Shown here piece by piece: positions 17,191-26,444 of a DNA stretch of 64,000 bases. Each line of letters begins with the position of its first letter. Position 1 is the stretch's first letter. The notes beneath the pieces are model-generated. The model did no database searches and was not told the origin of the DNA. It saw only the letters and a list, made by a program, of their open reading frames with translations. The position numbers were made by a program, and so were the translations under genes. This stretch comes from Streptomyces acidiscabies (GTDB taxonomy: Bacteria > Actinomycetota > Actinomycetes > Streptomycetales > Streptomycetaceae), in contig NZ_JAGJBY010000001.1 of NCBI RefSeq assembly GCF_020010905.1, forward strand, positions 4,670,001 to 4,734,000, read 5' to 3'.

Positions 17191-18525
17191 ATGGTGGATC
17201 GCCGACGAAGTCGCCGCCTGGCCGCCGGTCTCGGTGCCGCGGCGCTGATGTTCGGGGTCGCCGCGTGCGGCGGCGGATCCAGCGGAGCGAACAGTGGCGA
17301 CCCGAACACCCTGGAGGTCTGGACCCGCAGCAACCCGGACCCCGCGGAGACGTACAAACGCGTGTTCGCCGCGTTCACGAAGAAGACCGGCATCAAGGTC
17401 GACTACCAGCCGGTCGTCAACTTCGACCAGCAGCTCCAGGCGCGCGCGTCCACCAAGGACCTCCCGGACGTGATGATCAACGACACGGCGCTGATGGGCA
17501 GTTACCAGAGCCAGGGCCTCCTGAAGCGGATCGACCCGGCGACGATCGCGGGCGGCGGCCAGATCGACGCCAAGACCTGGGCCACGACGGTCGGCCTGGA
17601 CGGCGGGCACTACGGCGTCCCGTACTCCCGCCAGGCGTTCACCCTGTTCATCAGGAAGGACTGGCGCGAGAAACTCGGCCTGCCCGTCCCGAGGACGTGG
17701 GCCGAGATGCTGACCCTGGCGAAGGCGTTCGCGGACAAGGACCCGGACGGCGACGGCAAGAAGGACACGTACGGGATGGTCGTCCCGGGCAGCGCCCAGA
17801 ACGGCTACGTCGCCTGGTGGGGCGCGAGCTACCTGTGGCAGTCGGGCGCGCGGATCATCGAGCCCACGAAGGCCGGCGGCTACCGGCCGGTCATGGACTC
17901 GGACGCGGCGGTGAACGCGGTCACCTGGCTGAAGAAGAACCTGTTCTGCACCGAAGACAACGCTGTCATCCAGCCCGGCGCGATCACCGCGATGACGAGC
18001 AACGCCACCAACTTCCAGGACGGCAACGCCGGTATGTACCTCACCGGCCCGTACAACATCGCCACGTTCGACACGGTGCTCGGCAAGGACAAGTTCGAGG
18101 TCGTCCAGGCCCCGGCGGGGCCCGCCGGCAACAACGACGTCCTGGCGGACGGCGAGAACGTCTACTTCGGCGCCGAGACCGGCAAGGACAAGCAGGAACA
18201 GGCCCTCGCCGCGTTCCTGGTCTCACCGGAAGGGCAGAAGCTCGCGATGACCGGCGACCACCAGCCCGTCGTCCGCATCCCCGTGAACTCCATGCTGAAC
18301 GCGGCGACCGTGCACGACGACCCGCGCTGGGGCGTCGTACAGAAGGCGTACGAGGACGCCTCCGTGCAGTTCCCGAACGCCCTCGACTGGGCCCCCTTCC
18401 GCCAGGACACCGCCGACGCGCTGAACTCGATCTTCACCTACTGCGGAGGGAACGTCCGCTCCGGTCTCAAGGAGCTGAACGACACCCTCGCCGGTGACCT
18501 CAAGGACCAGGACCTGCTGAAATGA
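17191..18525 (+). CDS. ABC transporter sugar-acid-binding lipoprotein
   Basis: A 444-residue extracellular solute-binding protein of family 1. The lipoprotein signal ends at GVAAC (Cys26), followed by a Gly/Ser linker and a two-lobe binding fold with hallmarks such as LEVWTRSNPDPAETYKRVF and GKAALFT-like MYLTGPYNIATF. The ATG at 17191 has GGAGAG 5-6 bases upstream. It opens an operon that continues with two permeases, a KdgD-like dehydratase and a glucarate dehydratase. The ligand is therefore probably glucarate, galactarate or an oligomer that yields them (inference). The partner ATPase is not encoded here; Streptomyces often use a shared MsiK-type ATPase. Confidence 0.9.
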   Translation: MVDRRRSRRLAAGLGAAALMFGVAACGGGSSGANSGDPNTLEVWTRSNPDPAETYKRVFAAFTKKTGIKVDYQPVVNFDQQLQARASTKDLPDVMINDTALMGSYQSQGLLKRIDPATIAGGGQIDAKTWATTVGLDGGHYGVPYSRQAFTLFIRKDWREKLGLPVPRTWAEMLTLAKAFADKDPDGDGKKDTYGMVVPGSAQNGYVAWWGASYLWQSGARIIEPTKAGGYRPVMDSDAAVNAVTWLKKNLFCTEDNAVIQPGAITAMTSNATNFQDGNAGMYLTGPYNIATFDTVLGKDKFEVVQAPAGPAGNNDVLADGENVYFGAETGKDKQEQALAAFLVSPEGQKLAMTGDHQPVVRIPVNSMLNAATVHDDPRWGVVQKAYEDASVQFPNALDWAPFRQDTADALNSIFTYCGGNVRSGLKELNDTLAGDLKDQDLLK

Positions 18526-19430
18526 CCGCGACCACCCCGACCCCGGTGCGCCGCGCCCGGGGGATCAGCAAGAGGAGCGTCCTGCCCTGGGTGTTCCTCG
18601 CCCCCGGCCTGCTCCTCGCCCTCGTCTTCAAGTTCTGGCCGATGGCCAAGGGCATCTGGCTCAGCTTCTTCAAGGTGCGCCCGTTCCTAGGCGACCAGTG
18701 GGTGGGCCTGGACAACTACACCCGCGTCCTGAGCGACCACCGCTTCCAGGACGCCGTAGGACACACCCTGACCCTCGGCCTCGGCCAGTCCGTCGGCGGC
18801 ATCCTCGTCGGCTTCGCGCTCGCCCTGCTCCTGGAGGGCCAGAGTCGCTCGCTGAAGATCGTCCGTACGGCTGTCTTCCTGCCGGTCGTCACCGCGACCG
18901 CGGTCGTCGGCGAGCTGTGGCGGCTGATGTACTACCCGACCTCGGACGGCCTCCTCAACCACGGCCTGGGCTTCCTCGGCCTCGGCCCGACCCAGTTCCT
19001 CGACAACCCCGGCACCGCGCTGTGGTCGACGATGGCCATGGGCATCTGGATGGCCGCCCCCTACAACATGGTGATCATCCTGGCCGGCCTCGCGGGCGTC
19101 GACCGCTCGCAGTACGAGGCCGCCGCGATGGACGGCGTCTCCCTGTGGCAGCGCCTGCGGTACATCACGATCCCCGCGATCCGCCCGGCGATCGGCATCG
19201 TCCTCACCCTCGCCGCCATCCGTGGCCTGCGTGTCTTCACCGAGGTGTACGTCCTCACCGGCGGCGGCCCGGCCGGTTCCACCGAGGTCTGGATGACCCG
19301 CGCCTACACGCTCGGCTTCACCCGCAACGACATCGGCGGCGCCTCGGCGGCCTCCGTGGTCCTCCTGTGCGTGACGCTCCTGCTGACCGTCACGGTCAAC
19401 TACTTCCGCAAGAGGGGAGACGCCCGATGA
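18522..19430 (+). CDS. ABC sugar permease (MalF-like)
   Basis: A 302-residue inner-membrane permease with about six hydrophobic helices and the EAA coupling loop EAAAMDGVSLWQRLRYITIP (about 204-223). Its ATG overlaps the stop of the binding-protein gene by 4 bases, and its stop overlaps the next permease start. It forms a heterodimeric channel with the following protein. Its context makes a sugar diacid the likely cargo. Confidence 0.92.
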   Translation: MTATTPTPVRRARGISKRSVLPWVFLAPGLLLALVFKFWPMAKGIWLSFFKVRPFLGDQWVGLDNYTRVLSDHRFQDAVGHTLTLGLGQSVGGILVGFALALLLEGQSRSLKIVRTAVFLPVVTATAVVGELWRLMYYPTSDGLLNHGLGFLGLGPTQFLDNPGTALWSTMAMGIWMAAPYNMVIILAGLAGVDRSQYEAAAMDGVSLWQRLRYITIPAIRPAIGIVLTLAAIRGLRVFTEVYVLTGGGPAGSTEVWMTRAYTLGFTRNDIGGASAASVVLLCVTLLLTVTVNYFRKRGDAR

Positions 19431-20368
19431 GCGCACCTGTCATCGACCCCGTCAGCGCGCCGCAGGCCCCCGCGCGCGGCCGTACCGCCAAGGCCGCCCG
19501 CACCACCCCGGCCCGCTTCGACACCGCCCTCGGCTGGAACGACCGCCCCGGCGTCGCCTGGGCGCTGCGGATCCTGCTCTGCCTGATCGCGCTCGGCGTC
19601 TTCGCCGCGCCCTTCCTGACGATCTTCGCGGGAGCGTTCTCGAAGAACCCCAGCGGCTCCGACCTGTCGTTCCTCCCGCACCACCCCACGCTGCTCAACT
19701 TCAAGGTCGCGAACGAGCGCAGCATCTGGGACTACTTCACGAACTCCCTGGTCATCGCGGGCGGCGCCCTCCTGCTCCAGCTCGCCGTCTCGGTGCTGGC
19801 CGCCTACGCGCTCGCCCGGCACAAATTCCGGGGCCAGGCCCTCGTCCTCACGCTGTTCATGCTGACGATGATGCTGCCCGAGGAGGTCATCGCGATCCCG
19901 CTCTCCCTGGTCCTCGGCCACGTACCCGTCCTCGGCATCGACCTGAAGGGCACCGCGTTCGGCGTCATCCTGCCGCTCGGCGCCTGGGGCTTCTCGATCA
20001 TGCTGCTGACGGAGTTCATGAAGGACATCCCCATCGAGATCGAGGAAGCGGCCCGCCTGGACGGCGTCGGCGAGTTCCGCATGCTGTGGCAGGTCGTCCT
20101 CCCGCTGTGCAAGCCGGCCCTCGGCGTCGCGGGTGTCCTCGGCTTCGTGATGATCTGGGACCAGTACCTGCTGCCCCTCATCGCCTCCAAGGACCCCAGC
20201 GACTACACGGTCACCGTCGCCCTGTCGGTCCTGCGTACGGACCCCGAGGTCGGCTCCGGGGTGCTGCTGGCCGGCGCGGTCATCGCCCTGGTCCCCAGCC
20301 TGATCGTCTACCTGCTCCTCCAGCGCTCGCTGGTCACCGGCATCGCGGCCGGTGCCACCAAGGGCTGA
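19427..20368 (+). CDS. ABC sugar permease (MalG-like)
   Basis: A 313-residue permease with an N-terminal cytoplasmic extension of about 45 residues, six hydrophobic helices and the EAA motif EEAARLDGVGEFRMLWQVVLP (about 206-226). It ends in the usual AGATKG tail. It begins inside the last codons of the preceding permease gene (ATGA overlap). No ATPase gene follows; the next gene, 23 bases on, is a catabolic dehydratase. Confidence 0.92.
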   Translation: MSAPVIDPVSAPQAPARGRTAKAARTTPARFDTALGWNDRPGVAWALRILLCLIALGVFAAPFLTIFAGAFSKNPSGSDLSFLPHHPTLLNFKVANERSIWDYFTNSLVIAGGALLLQLAVSVLAAYALARHKFRGQALVLTLFMLTMMLPEEVIAIPLSLVLGHVPVLGIDLKGTAFGVILPLGAWGFSIMLLTEFMKDIPIEIEEAARLDGVGEFRMLWQVVLPLCKPALGVAGVLGFVMIWDQYLLPLIASKDPSDYTVTVALSVLRTDPEVGSGVLLAGAVIALVPSLIVYLLLQRSLVTGIAAGATKG

Positions 20369-20391
20369 AACACTCCCAGTTGAGAGAAGAC

Positions 20392-21294
20392 ATGAAGTTC
20401 CACGGAGTGCTGTTCTTCCCGGTCACCCCCTTCGACAGGGACGGCGGCCTCGACGAGGACCGCCTTGCCCAGCACATCGAGGGCGGTGTCGCGGCGGGCG
20501 CGGGCGGCGTCTTCGTCGCCTGCGGGACCGGCGAGTTCCACGCCCTCACCCCGGACGAGGTCGAGCGCGCCACCCGGGTCGCCGTCGAGACGACCGCCGG
20601 ACGCGTCCCGGTCCTCGCGGCGGCCGGCGGGCCCACCCCGGTCGCCCGCGACCACGCCGTACGCGCCGCCCGCGCCGGAGCCGACGGCATCCTGCTGCTC
20701 CCGCCGTACCTGGTCACCGCGCCCCAGCAGGGCCTGGTCCGGTACGCAGCCGAGGTCACCGCCGCCACCGGTCTCCCGGCGATCTTCTACCAGCGCGGGA
20801 CGGCCCGCCTCACCGAGGACACGGCCGCCGAGATCGCCGCCCTGCCGAACGTCGTCGGCCTCAAGGACGGCCTCGGCGACCTGGAGCGCCTGCACCGCAT
20901 CGTGCGCCGGGTGCGCGCGCGGCAGCCGGAGTTCCAGTTCTTCAACGGCCTGCCCACCGCAGAGATGACCGCCCCCGCCTACCAGGGCATCGGCGTCGAC
21001 CTCTACTCCTCGGCCGTCTTCGCCTTCGCCCCCGAGATCGCCCTCGCCTTCCACCGGGCGCTCGCCGAGGGGGACACGGCCCTCGTCGCCACCCTCCTCG
21101 ACGAGTTCTACGCCCCCCTCGTCGCCCTGCGCGACGAGGTCCCCGGATACGCTGTCGCCCTGGTCAAGGCCGGGGTCACGCTGCGCGGCCTGGACGTCGG
21201 CGGCGTCCGCGCCCCCCTCGTCGACCCGAGCCCGGACCACCTCGACAGGCTCGCGAAACTCCTCGACCATGGACTGGAGACCGTCGCCGCATGA
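20392..21294 (+). CDS. kdgD: 5-dehydro-4-deoxyglucarate dehydratase (KdgD), DHDPS family
   Basis: A 300-residue class I aldolase-fold enzyme of the DapA/NAL superfamily. It has GTGE (45-48), a catalytic tyrosine in IFYQRG (Tyr133) and a Schiff-base lysine in VGLKDG (Lys158). In the glucarate route KdgD dehydrates and decarboxylates 5-dehydro-4-deoxy-D-glucarate to 2-oxoglutarate semialdehyde. The assignment over other family members rests on the overlap with the glucarate dehydratase gene downstream. The dehydrogenase for the semialdehyde is not in this operon. Confidence 0.85.
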   Translation: MKFHGVLFFPVTPFDRDGGLDEDRLAQHIEGGVAAGAGGVFVACGTGEFHALTPDEVERATRVAVETTAGRVPVLAAAGGPTPVARDHAVRAARAGADGILLLPPYLVTAPQQGLVRYAAEVTAATGLPAIFYQRGTARLTEDTAAEIAALPNVVGLKDGLGDLERLHRIVRRVRARQPEFQFFNGLPTAEMTAPAYQGIGVDLYSSAVFAFAPEIALAFHRALAEGDTALVATLLDEFYAPLVALRDEVPGYAVALVKAGVTLRGLDVGGVRAPLVDPSPDHLDRLAKLLDHGLETVAA

Positions 21295-22541
21295 GCGCCA
21301 CCCGCATCCGCGAACTGATCATCACCCCGATCGCGTTCTCCGACCCGCCGCTCCTCAACTCCAACGGCTGCCACGAGCCCCTCGCCCTGCGGATCATCCT
21401 CCAACTCGTCCTGGAGGACGGCACGGTGGGCCTCGGCGAGTCCCCCGGCGGCGCCGCGCGCCTGGAGCGACTTGAGATCGCCGCGAAGACGGTCGTCGGC
21501 ATGGACGTCTTCGACGCGACCGCGATCGGCGCCGCCATCGACAAGGCGCTCCGGCCGACCGTTCCGAGTTCCCACGAGCGCGGCTGGACCCACTCCGCCG
21601 TCGAGGTCGCCTGCCTCGACGCGCAGGGCAAGCTCCTCGGCCGCCCGGTCAGCGACCTCCTCGGCGGCAAGGTCCGCGACGCGGTGCCGTTCGCGGCGTA
21701 CCTCTTCTACAAGTGGGCCGAACACCCCGAGCTGGACGGCCGTCCCGCGATCACCGACGACTGGGGCGCCGCCCTCGACCCCGCCGGGATCGTCGAGCAG
21801 GCCCGGCTCATGCAGGAGCGGTACGGGTTCACGTCGTTCAAGCTGAAGGGCGGCGTCTTCCCGCCCGACGAGGAGATCGCCGCGATCCGCGCCCTGGCCG
21901 AGGCGTTCCCCGGCCGGCCCCTGCGCCTGGACCCCAACGTCGCCTGGACCGTGGAGACTTCGCGGTACGTCGCCGAGCAACTCGACGGCGTCCTGGAGTA
22001 CTTGGAGGACCCGACCCGGGGCATCGAGGGCATGGCCGAGGTCGCCAGGACCGCGCCGATGCCGCTCGCCACCAACATGTGCGTCATCGCCTGGGAACAC
22101 CTCAAGCCGGCGATCGAACAGAACGCGATCCAGGTCCTGCTGACGGACCATCACTACTGGGGCGGCCTGCGCCGCACCCGTGAACTCGCCGCCGTCTGCG
22201 AGGCGTTCGGCATCAAGCTGTCCATGCACTCCAACTCGCACCTCGGCATCAGCCTCGCCGCGATGACCCACGTCGCCGCCGCGATCCCCAACCTCGACCA
22301 CTCCTGCGACACGCACTACCCGTGGAACAGCGGCGACGAGGTCATCGTCGGGGGGCCGTTGAAGATCGAGGGCGGCGAGGTGAAGGTCCCGACCGGACCT
22401 GGCCTCGGCGTCGACCTCGACCACGACGTCCTGGAGCGCCTGCACCGCCGCTATCTCGACTCCGGGATGCGCGGTCGCGACGACACCGGCTACATCCAGA
22501 ACTTCCAGCCCGAGTACGAGCTGAAGCTTCCGCGCTGGTAG
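21291..22541 (+). CDS. gudD: glucarate dehydratase-like enolase-superfamily enzyme
   Basis: A 416-residue mandelate-racemase/enolase-superfamily dehydratase. The KxK base motif FKLK has Lys184/Lys186; metal ligands are in LDPN (Asp214, Asn216) and EDP (Glu239), with TNMC (Asn262) next; the histidine base is in MHSNSHLG. NSNGCHEP and THYPWN segments resemble GudD. GudD converts D-glucarate (and often L-idarate or galactarate) to 5-dehydro-4-deoxyglucarate, the substrate of the preceding gene. The start overlaps the kdgD stop by 4 bases. It is the last gene of the operon. Confidence 0.88.
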   Translation: MSATRIRELIITPIAFSDPPLLNSNGCHEPLALRIILQLVLEDGTVGLGESPGGAARLERLEIAAKTVVGMDVFDATAIGAAIDKALRPTVPSSHERGWTHSAVEVACLDAQGKLLGRPVSDLLGGKVRDAVPFAAYLFYKWAEHPELDGRPAITDDWGAALDPAGIVEQARLMQERYGFTSFKLKGGVFPPDEEIAAIRALAEAFPGRPLRLDPNVAWTVETSRYVAEQLDGVLEYLEDPTRGIEGMAEVARTAPMPLATNMCVIAWEHLKPAIEQNAIQVLLTDHHYWGGLRRTRELAAVCEAFGIKLSMHSNSHLGISLAAMTHVAAAIPNLDHSCDTHYPWNSGDEVIVGGPLKIEGGEVKVPTGPGLGVDLDHDVLERLHRRYLDSGMRGRDDTGYIQNFQPEYELKLPRW

Positions 22542-22558
22542 GTCCCTAGACTGCGGGC

Positions 22559-22930
22559 ATGACACAGGATCTGGCTGCGGGAAAGTATCTGCTCATCACC
22601 AGCTACCGCAAGAACGGGACCGGTGTTGCGACGCCGGTGTGGGTGGTGCCCGACGGTGACGCGCTGGGCGCGTGGACGGCGTCCGGCTCCTGGAAGGTCA
22701 AGCGGATCAGGGCGCGCGGGGACGTGCTGGTCGGTCCCTGCGACGCCCGGGGCAACCCGAAGGGGGAGCCGGTTCCGGGGACGGCGGAGATCTGCGACGC
22801 GGAGACGACGGCCCGGTACCGGACGCTGATCGCCCGGAAGTACGGGATCATCGGCCGGCTCACGCTGTTCGGGAGCAAGCTGCGGCGCGGGCTGGACGGG
22901 ACCGTCGGCATCCGCATCACGCTGACATGA
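22559..22930 (+). CDS. PPOX-class F420/flavin-binding oxidoreductase-like protein
   Basis: A 123-residue split-barrel protein. YLLITSYRKNGTGVATPVWVV and the WKVKRIRARGDVLVGPCD segment are typical of the PPOX class F420-dependent family common in actinobacteria. It probably binds F420 or FMN; the substrate is unknown. It begins 17 bases after gudD, on the same strand, but is likely an independent gene. A strong hairpin follows its stop by 14 bases. Confidence 0.82.
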   Translation: MTQDLAAGKYLLITSYRKNGTGVATPVWVVPDGDALGAWTASGSWKVKRIRARGDVLVGPCDARGNPKGEPVPGTAEICDAETTARYRTLIARKYGIIGRLTLFGSKLRRGLDGTVGIRITLT

Positions 22931-22944
22931 AAGCTGACATGAGA

Positions 22945-22978
22945 GAGGGGTACGAGCCACCTGCGGCTCGTACCCCTC
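22945..22978. terminator. bidirectional-looking terminator hairpin
   Basis: A perfect 14-bp stem, GAGGGGTACGAGCC (22945-22958) with GGCTCGTACCCCTC (22965-22978) and a 6-base loop. It ends the plus-strand operon; the convergent hydrolase gene stops 75 bases further on. There is no long T-run, as is usual in Streptomyces. Confidence 0.85.
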
Positions 22979-22999
22979 CAGTCGTACGATCCTAAAATC

Positions 23000-23054
23000 G
23001 CACCGACCTCGCACCGACCTCACGCCGACCTCACGCCGACCTCACGCCGACCTT
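23000..23054. repeat. five tandem 11-bp repeats abutting a stop codon
   Basis: Five 11-bp units: GCACCGACCTC twice, ACGCCGACCTC twice, ACGCCGACCTT once. The last unit overlaps the stop codon of the minus-strand hydrolase gene (23053-23055). Unit-by-unit point changes suggest recent duplication. Confidence 0.85.
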
Positions 23055-25782
23055 ACGACGCGTCCGTCACCGTTCCCGTGACGCCCGTCCCCGGAATCTC
23101 CTTGCCGTCCTGGTCGGTCAGCACAGCGCGTACCGACTCCACCGGCTCGGTCACCGAGTCCTTGACGGTCCGCACGTCGAAGTCCGCCGTGGTCTTCCCG
23201 GCCTCGACGACCACCCACACCCAGACGTCCGCCTGGGACAGCGGGCGCTCCGGGTCCGGCTTCTGGCCCGAGTTGTCCTCCAGCCACTTCGGATCGACGT
23301 CCTTCGTGGACAGCTCGGCCCCCTCGGTCACCGGGACGAGCCGGATCGGGTGCCAGATGTCGACGTCCGCGGTCTCCGACTGCGTGACCCGCCACAGCAG
23401 CGTCCCGCCCTCGGTCACCTTGTCGGCCACCGGTACGAGCGTCGCCTTGGGCTCCGGGTCGTCGTTCTTCGCGGTGACCCCGCCCCGGTACTTGCCGACG
23501 ACCGCGCCGTGCACCGCCTTCACGACGATGTCCTGCTGGAGGTCGTACCCGAACCGGGTGTCGCCCTTGACCATCACCGGTACGTCGATGGCGTTCGCGC
23601 CCGGCCGGACGGTCACCACCTTGTCCGTGGCCGTCCCGGACTTGGGGTCCAGGACGTAGTAGCGGACCTGCCCGCTGCCCTTCCCGGACACCTTCACCGG
23701 TATCCGGTAGGTACGCGTCCCGGAGGAGCCCTCCAGGACCGTGAGCCGGCCGACGTCGACACGCGGCAGCGCGGCGGCCTGCGCGGCGGGGGTACCGGCA
23801 CGCCAGCCCCACGCGTCGATCAGCCACGCCTTGCCCGACTTCGAACGCGGCGTGATCTCAAGGGACTTGACGCGCTTGAGGTCGAACGTCCGCGCCGTCT
23901 TCAGCGGGACCCGGACCTCACGCGCCCAGTAGGAGGCGGTCTGCGCGGAGCCGGGCAGCCCGTCCACGGTGACCCGACCGAGCCCCGCGCGCCGGTTCGC
24001 GGAGTCGACGAGCGTGACGTCGAACTGCGTGCCCCTGGTGTTCGGCGGGACGAAGAGGCGCAGGGCGACGGAGGAGGAACCGGCCAGCGAGAGCGCCTTC
24101 GCGGGGGTGATCCGCGCGGCCGTACCCGGCTTGGTCCAGGAGACGGCGACCGCGCGACGGCCGCTCTCCCGCTGGGTGTCCCACTGCGCGAAGTGCGGTG
24201 AGGAGCCCTTGGCCCGGTCGAGTCCGCAGCCCTTCTTCTCGTCGGCGTTGACCTCGTCGCACAGGCGGGCGCCGGACACGCTCACCGCGCCGTCCGGCAG
24301 GAACCCGGCACCCCGGTTCGCGCCCACGGCGTGCGTGAGGACCTGCGCCTTCCCGGCGGAGGCGGCGCGCACGGACGTACCGTCGAGGAGCGGGCGGACC
24401 CGGTCGTCGCCGGCGACGAACAGGCGCGCGGCGGCGGCGATGTAGACGGAGCCGACCTGGTGCTGCTGGTCGGCGGTCAGGCGGGTCGCCTTGCCGGGGG
24501 TGCAGATCGGGTCGGGGTGGTCGGGGTCGCTGCCGAAGTCGTCCCAGGCGGGGGCCTGAGCCTTGCCCGGCGTCCACTCCGTGTTGAAGTAGTTGTGGTT
24601 GGCGCCGACCACGTACACCGCGCTGTGCAGCGCCTTGCCGTTGCTGACGCCGCGCGTGCCGTCGACGTACACCTCGCCCTGGAGGTCGGAGACGTCGCCG
24701 TCGCAGCCCGGGAGGATCGTCGCGGACGGGACGTCGGCCACCGGATTCTGGCCGAAGATCGTCGGCCCGATCAGGACGGTGCCGCTGACGTGCCAGCGCG
24801 CCTTGCCGGGCGCGCCGTCCTCGGCGGCCGGCGGCGGGTAGAGGCTGTCCATCGCCGCGCGGTTGACACCCTCACCGCCGCGCGAGTGCCCGACGAGCAG
24901 CACCTTCGACAGGTCCGTCTTCGGCGCGCTGCGGACGACCGCGGGTGCGGACGACGGCTTCGCGGCCCAGTCCGCCCAGTCGGCCAGGTGACGGCGGACC
25001 AGCGAGGAACGGGCCTGGGCGCCCGCGTCCTCGGCCTCCCAGTCCTGGCCGTTGATGCCGTTCGCTGAGATGGAGACCGTCACATAGCCCTGGGACGCGA
25101 GGAGTTGCTGGTCCTTCACGTACCCCTGGTAGCTGGGGATCTCCTTGAAGCCCTTGGCGCACGGCCAGTCGCCGGTGGCGGAGTCGTCACCGCCGCCCGG
25201 CTTGAAGCACGTCGAGTGGCGGCCGTGCAGGAACAGCGCCACGGGACGCTTCCCGGCGGCACCCTTCGGCGCGATCACCAGACCCCGCATCTCCACGGGC
25301 ACCTTGAAGCCGGGGAGTTTCACGGAGGGCAGGGAGTACTCGCCGCGCGTCGTGCGGTACGGGCCCGGCTTGCCGGGATCGACCGGGTTGACCGGCAGCG
25401 CGGGAGCGGCCTGCGGAGCGGCGAGGGAGGACCGGGCCCCGGACTCCTCGGCGTCCAACCGGCGCCCGCTCGACTGCACTTGGAGCCGCGTGAGCTGCTC
25501 GGCCTGCGCGGCGTCGTCGAGGGGAAGAGTGAACGTACGGCCGTCGGCGGCCTGTTCGGGGAGGCCCAGGAGACGGCCGTTCGCGTGGAACTCCACACGC
25601 GCGTCGCCCATGGGCACGGGCTGCGGCGCGCGCCACAGCAGATCATGGCCGGATATTCGCCAGCCGGGCGGAAGCATGTTCGCTGCCGACGGCGCTTCCT
25701 GCGCCGTGGCCAACCCCGGTGAACCCGCCAGGACCGCGAGCGCGGCCACAGCGGTGACACCTATTCGCCGGGAACGGGACAA
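23053..25782 (-). CDS. large secreted alpha/beta hydrolase with Calx-beta-like C-terminal domains
   Basis: About 909 residues, exported. A signal peptide ends near ATAQEAPS. An alpha/beta-hydrolase domain has an oxyanion-type FLHGRH segment (about 184-189) and nucleophile motif GHSRGGEG (Ser300), with a later CDGD and GANHNYFN histidine region. Beta-rich C-terminal regions include two NDD/EGG-type segments resembling Calx-beta repeats (VTEGGTLLWRVTQS). TTG at 25782 is chosen because GAGGAGG lies 8 bases upstream; an ATG at 25803 is also possible. It is probably an esterase or lipase-like surface enzyme; the substrate is unknown. Confidence 0.82.
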   Translation of the reverse strand: MSRSRRIGVTAVAALAVLAGSPGLATAQEAPSAANMLPPGWRISGHDLLWRAPQPVPMGDARVEFHANGRLLGLPEQAADGRTFTLPLDDAAQAEQLTRLQVQSSGRRLDAEESGARSSLAAPQAAPALPVNPVDPGKPGPYRTTRGEYSLPSVKLPGFKVPVEMRGLVIAPKGAAGKRPVALFLHGRHSTCFKPGGGDDSATGDWPCAKGFKEIPSYQGYVKDQQLLASQGYVTVSISANGINGQDWEAEDAGAQARSSLVRRHLADWADWAAKPSSAPAVVRSAPKTDLSKVLLVGHSRGGEGVNRAAMDSLYPPPAAEDGAPGKARWHVSGTVLIGPTIFGQNPVADVPSATILPGCDGDVSDLQGEVYVDGTRGVSNGKALHSAVYVVGANHNYFNTEWTPGKAQAPAWDDFGSDPDHPDPICTPGKATRLTADQQHQVGSVYIAAAARLFVAGDDRVRPLLDGTSVRAASAGKAQVLTHAVGANRGAGFLPDGAVSVSGARLCDEVNADEKKGCGLDRAKGSSPHFAQWDTQRESGRRAVAVSWTKPGTAARITPAKALSLAGSSSVALRLFVPPNTRGTQFDVTLVDSANRRAGLGRVTVDGLPGSAQTASYWAREVRVPLKTARTFDLKRVKSLEITPRSKSGKAWLIDAWGWRAGTPAAQAAALPRVDVGRLTVLEGSSGTRTYRIPVKVSGKGSGQVRYYVLDPKSGTATDKVVTVRPGANAIDVPVMVKGDTRFGYDLQQDIVVKAVHGAVVGKYRGGVTAKNDDPEPKATLVPVADKVTEGGTLLWRVTQSETADVDIWHPIRLVPVTEGAELSTKDVDPKWLEDNSGQKPDPERPLSQADVWVWVVVEAGKTTADFDVRTVKDSVTEPVESVRAVLTDQDGKEIPGTGVTGTVTDAS

Positions 25783-25964
25783 GGGAGTTGCCTCCTCGCA
25801 CATGGAGTGCGGGCGTCCCGTCGGAACCGGGTGCCTCGCACGTCACTGAGGATGCGAAGCATGTCCTATGGGTTGGCTGTGGGATCTCTGTTCGGATCAA
25901 CGGCCAACGTTTTTCAGCCAGTTCTGAAACTTTCAAGAAGATGCCCGACCGGTAACCCGGCCGA

Positions 25965-26369
25965 CTACCAGGACCGGTACGGCTCTTCGAGCAGCTGGAA
26001 CACCGGCTCGCCCCGCACCGGGTCCTGGGCGGTCGTCAGCCGCACCCGGTCCCCGCTGTGGATCCCGATCGCCGGTCCGATGACCCGGCCGCGTACGACG
26101 AACCCCTCGGCCATCTCGACCATCGACACGTTCCGCGCGGCCGGGGTGTTGCGGTGCACGACCGTCGTGTGCCGGACGGTGCCGGTGCCCTCGGCGCGCT
26201 CCGTACGCAGGTCGCTGCCCCGGCACACCGGGCACAGCAGCCGGTGGTACATCGCCGTACCGCAGTAGTTGCAGCGCTGGAAGAGGATCGCCTCGTGGTC
26301 GACGGTGCGCCGGTCGAGTACGGCGGCCCCGCCGGCCGCCCGCTGCGTGGCGTTCGTGTGGTGGTACAC
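25965..26369 (-). CDS. zinc-ribbon OB-fold (DUF35-type) protein
   Basis: About 134 residues. An N-terminal rubredoxin-like zinc ribbon has CNYCG and CPVCRG, and an OB-fold half has VVRGRVIGPAIGIHSGDRVRL. Such proteins usually partner thiolase or lipid-transfer proteins and bind acyl-CoA. No such partner lies next to it here. GTG at 26369 is preferred (AGGGAG 6 bases upstream); a GTG at 26450 would place the start inside a palindromic operator. The TetR gene 128 bases upstream carries the same operator sequence, so this gene is probably its target. Confidence 0.8.
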   Translation of the reverse strand: MYHHTNATQRAAGGAAVLDRRTVDHEAILFQRCNYCGTAMYHRLLCPVCRGSDLRTERAEGTGTVRHTTVVHRNTPAARNVSMVEMAEGFVVRGRVIGPAIGIHSGDRVRLTTAQDPVRGEPVFQLLEEPYRSW

Positions 26370-26444
26370 GCTGATCTCCCTGCGCTCGCCCGGACGGAAC
26401 GGCACGGGGCGCTCGCGTGTGCCACCGTGCACACGAGCAGCGTA

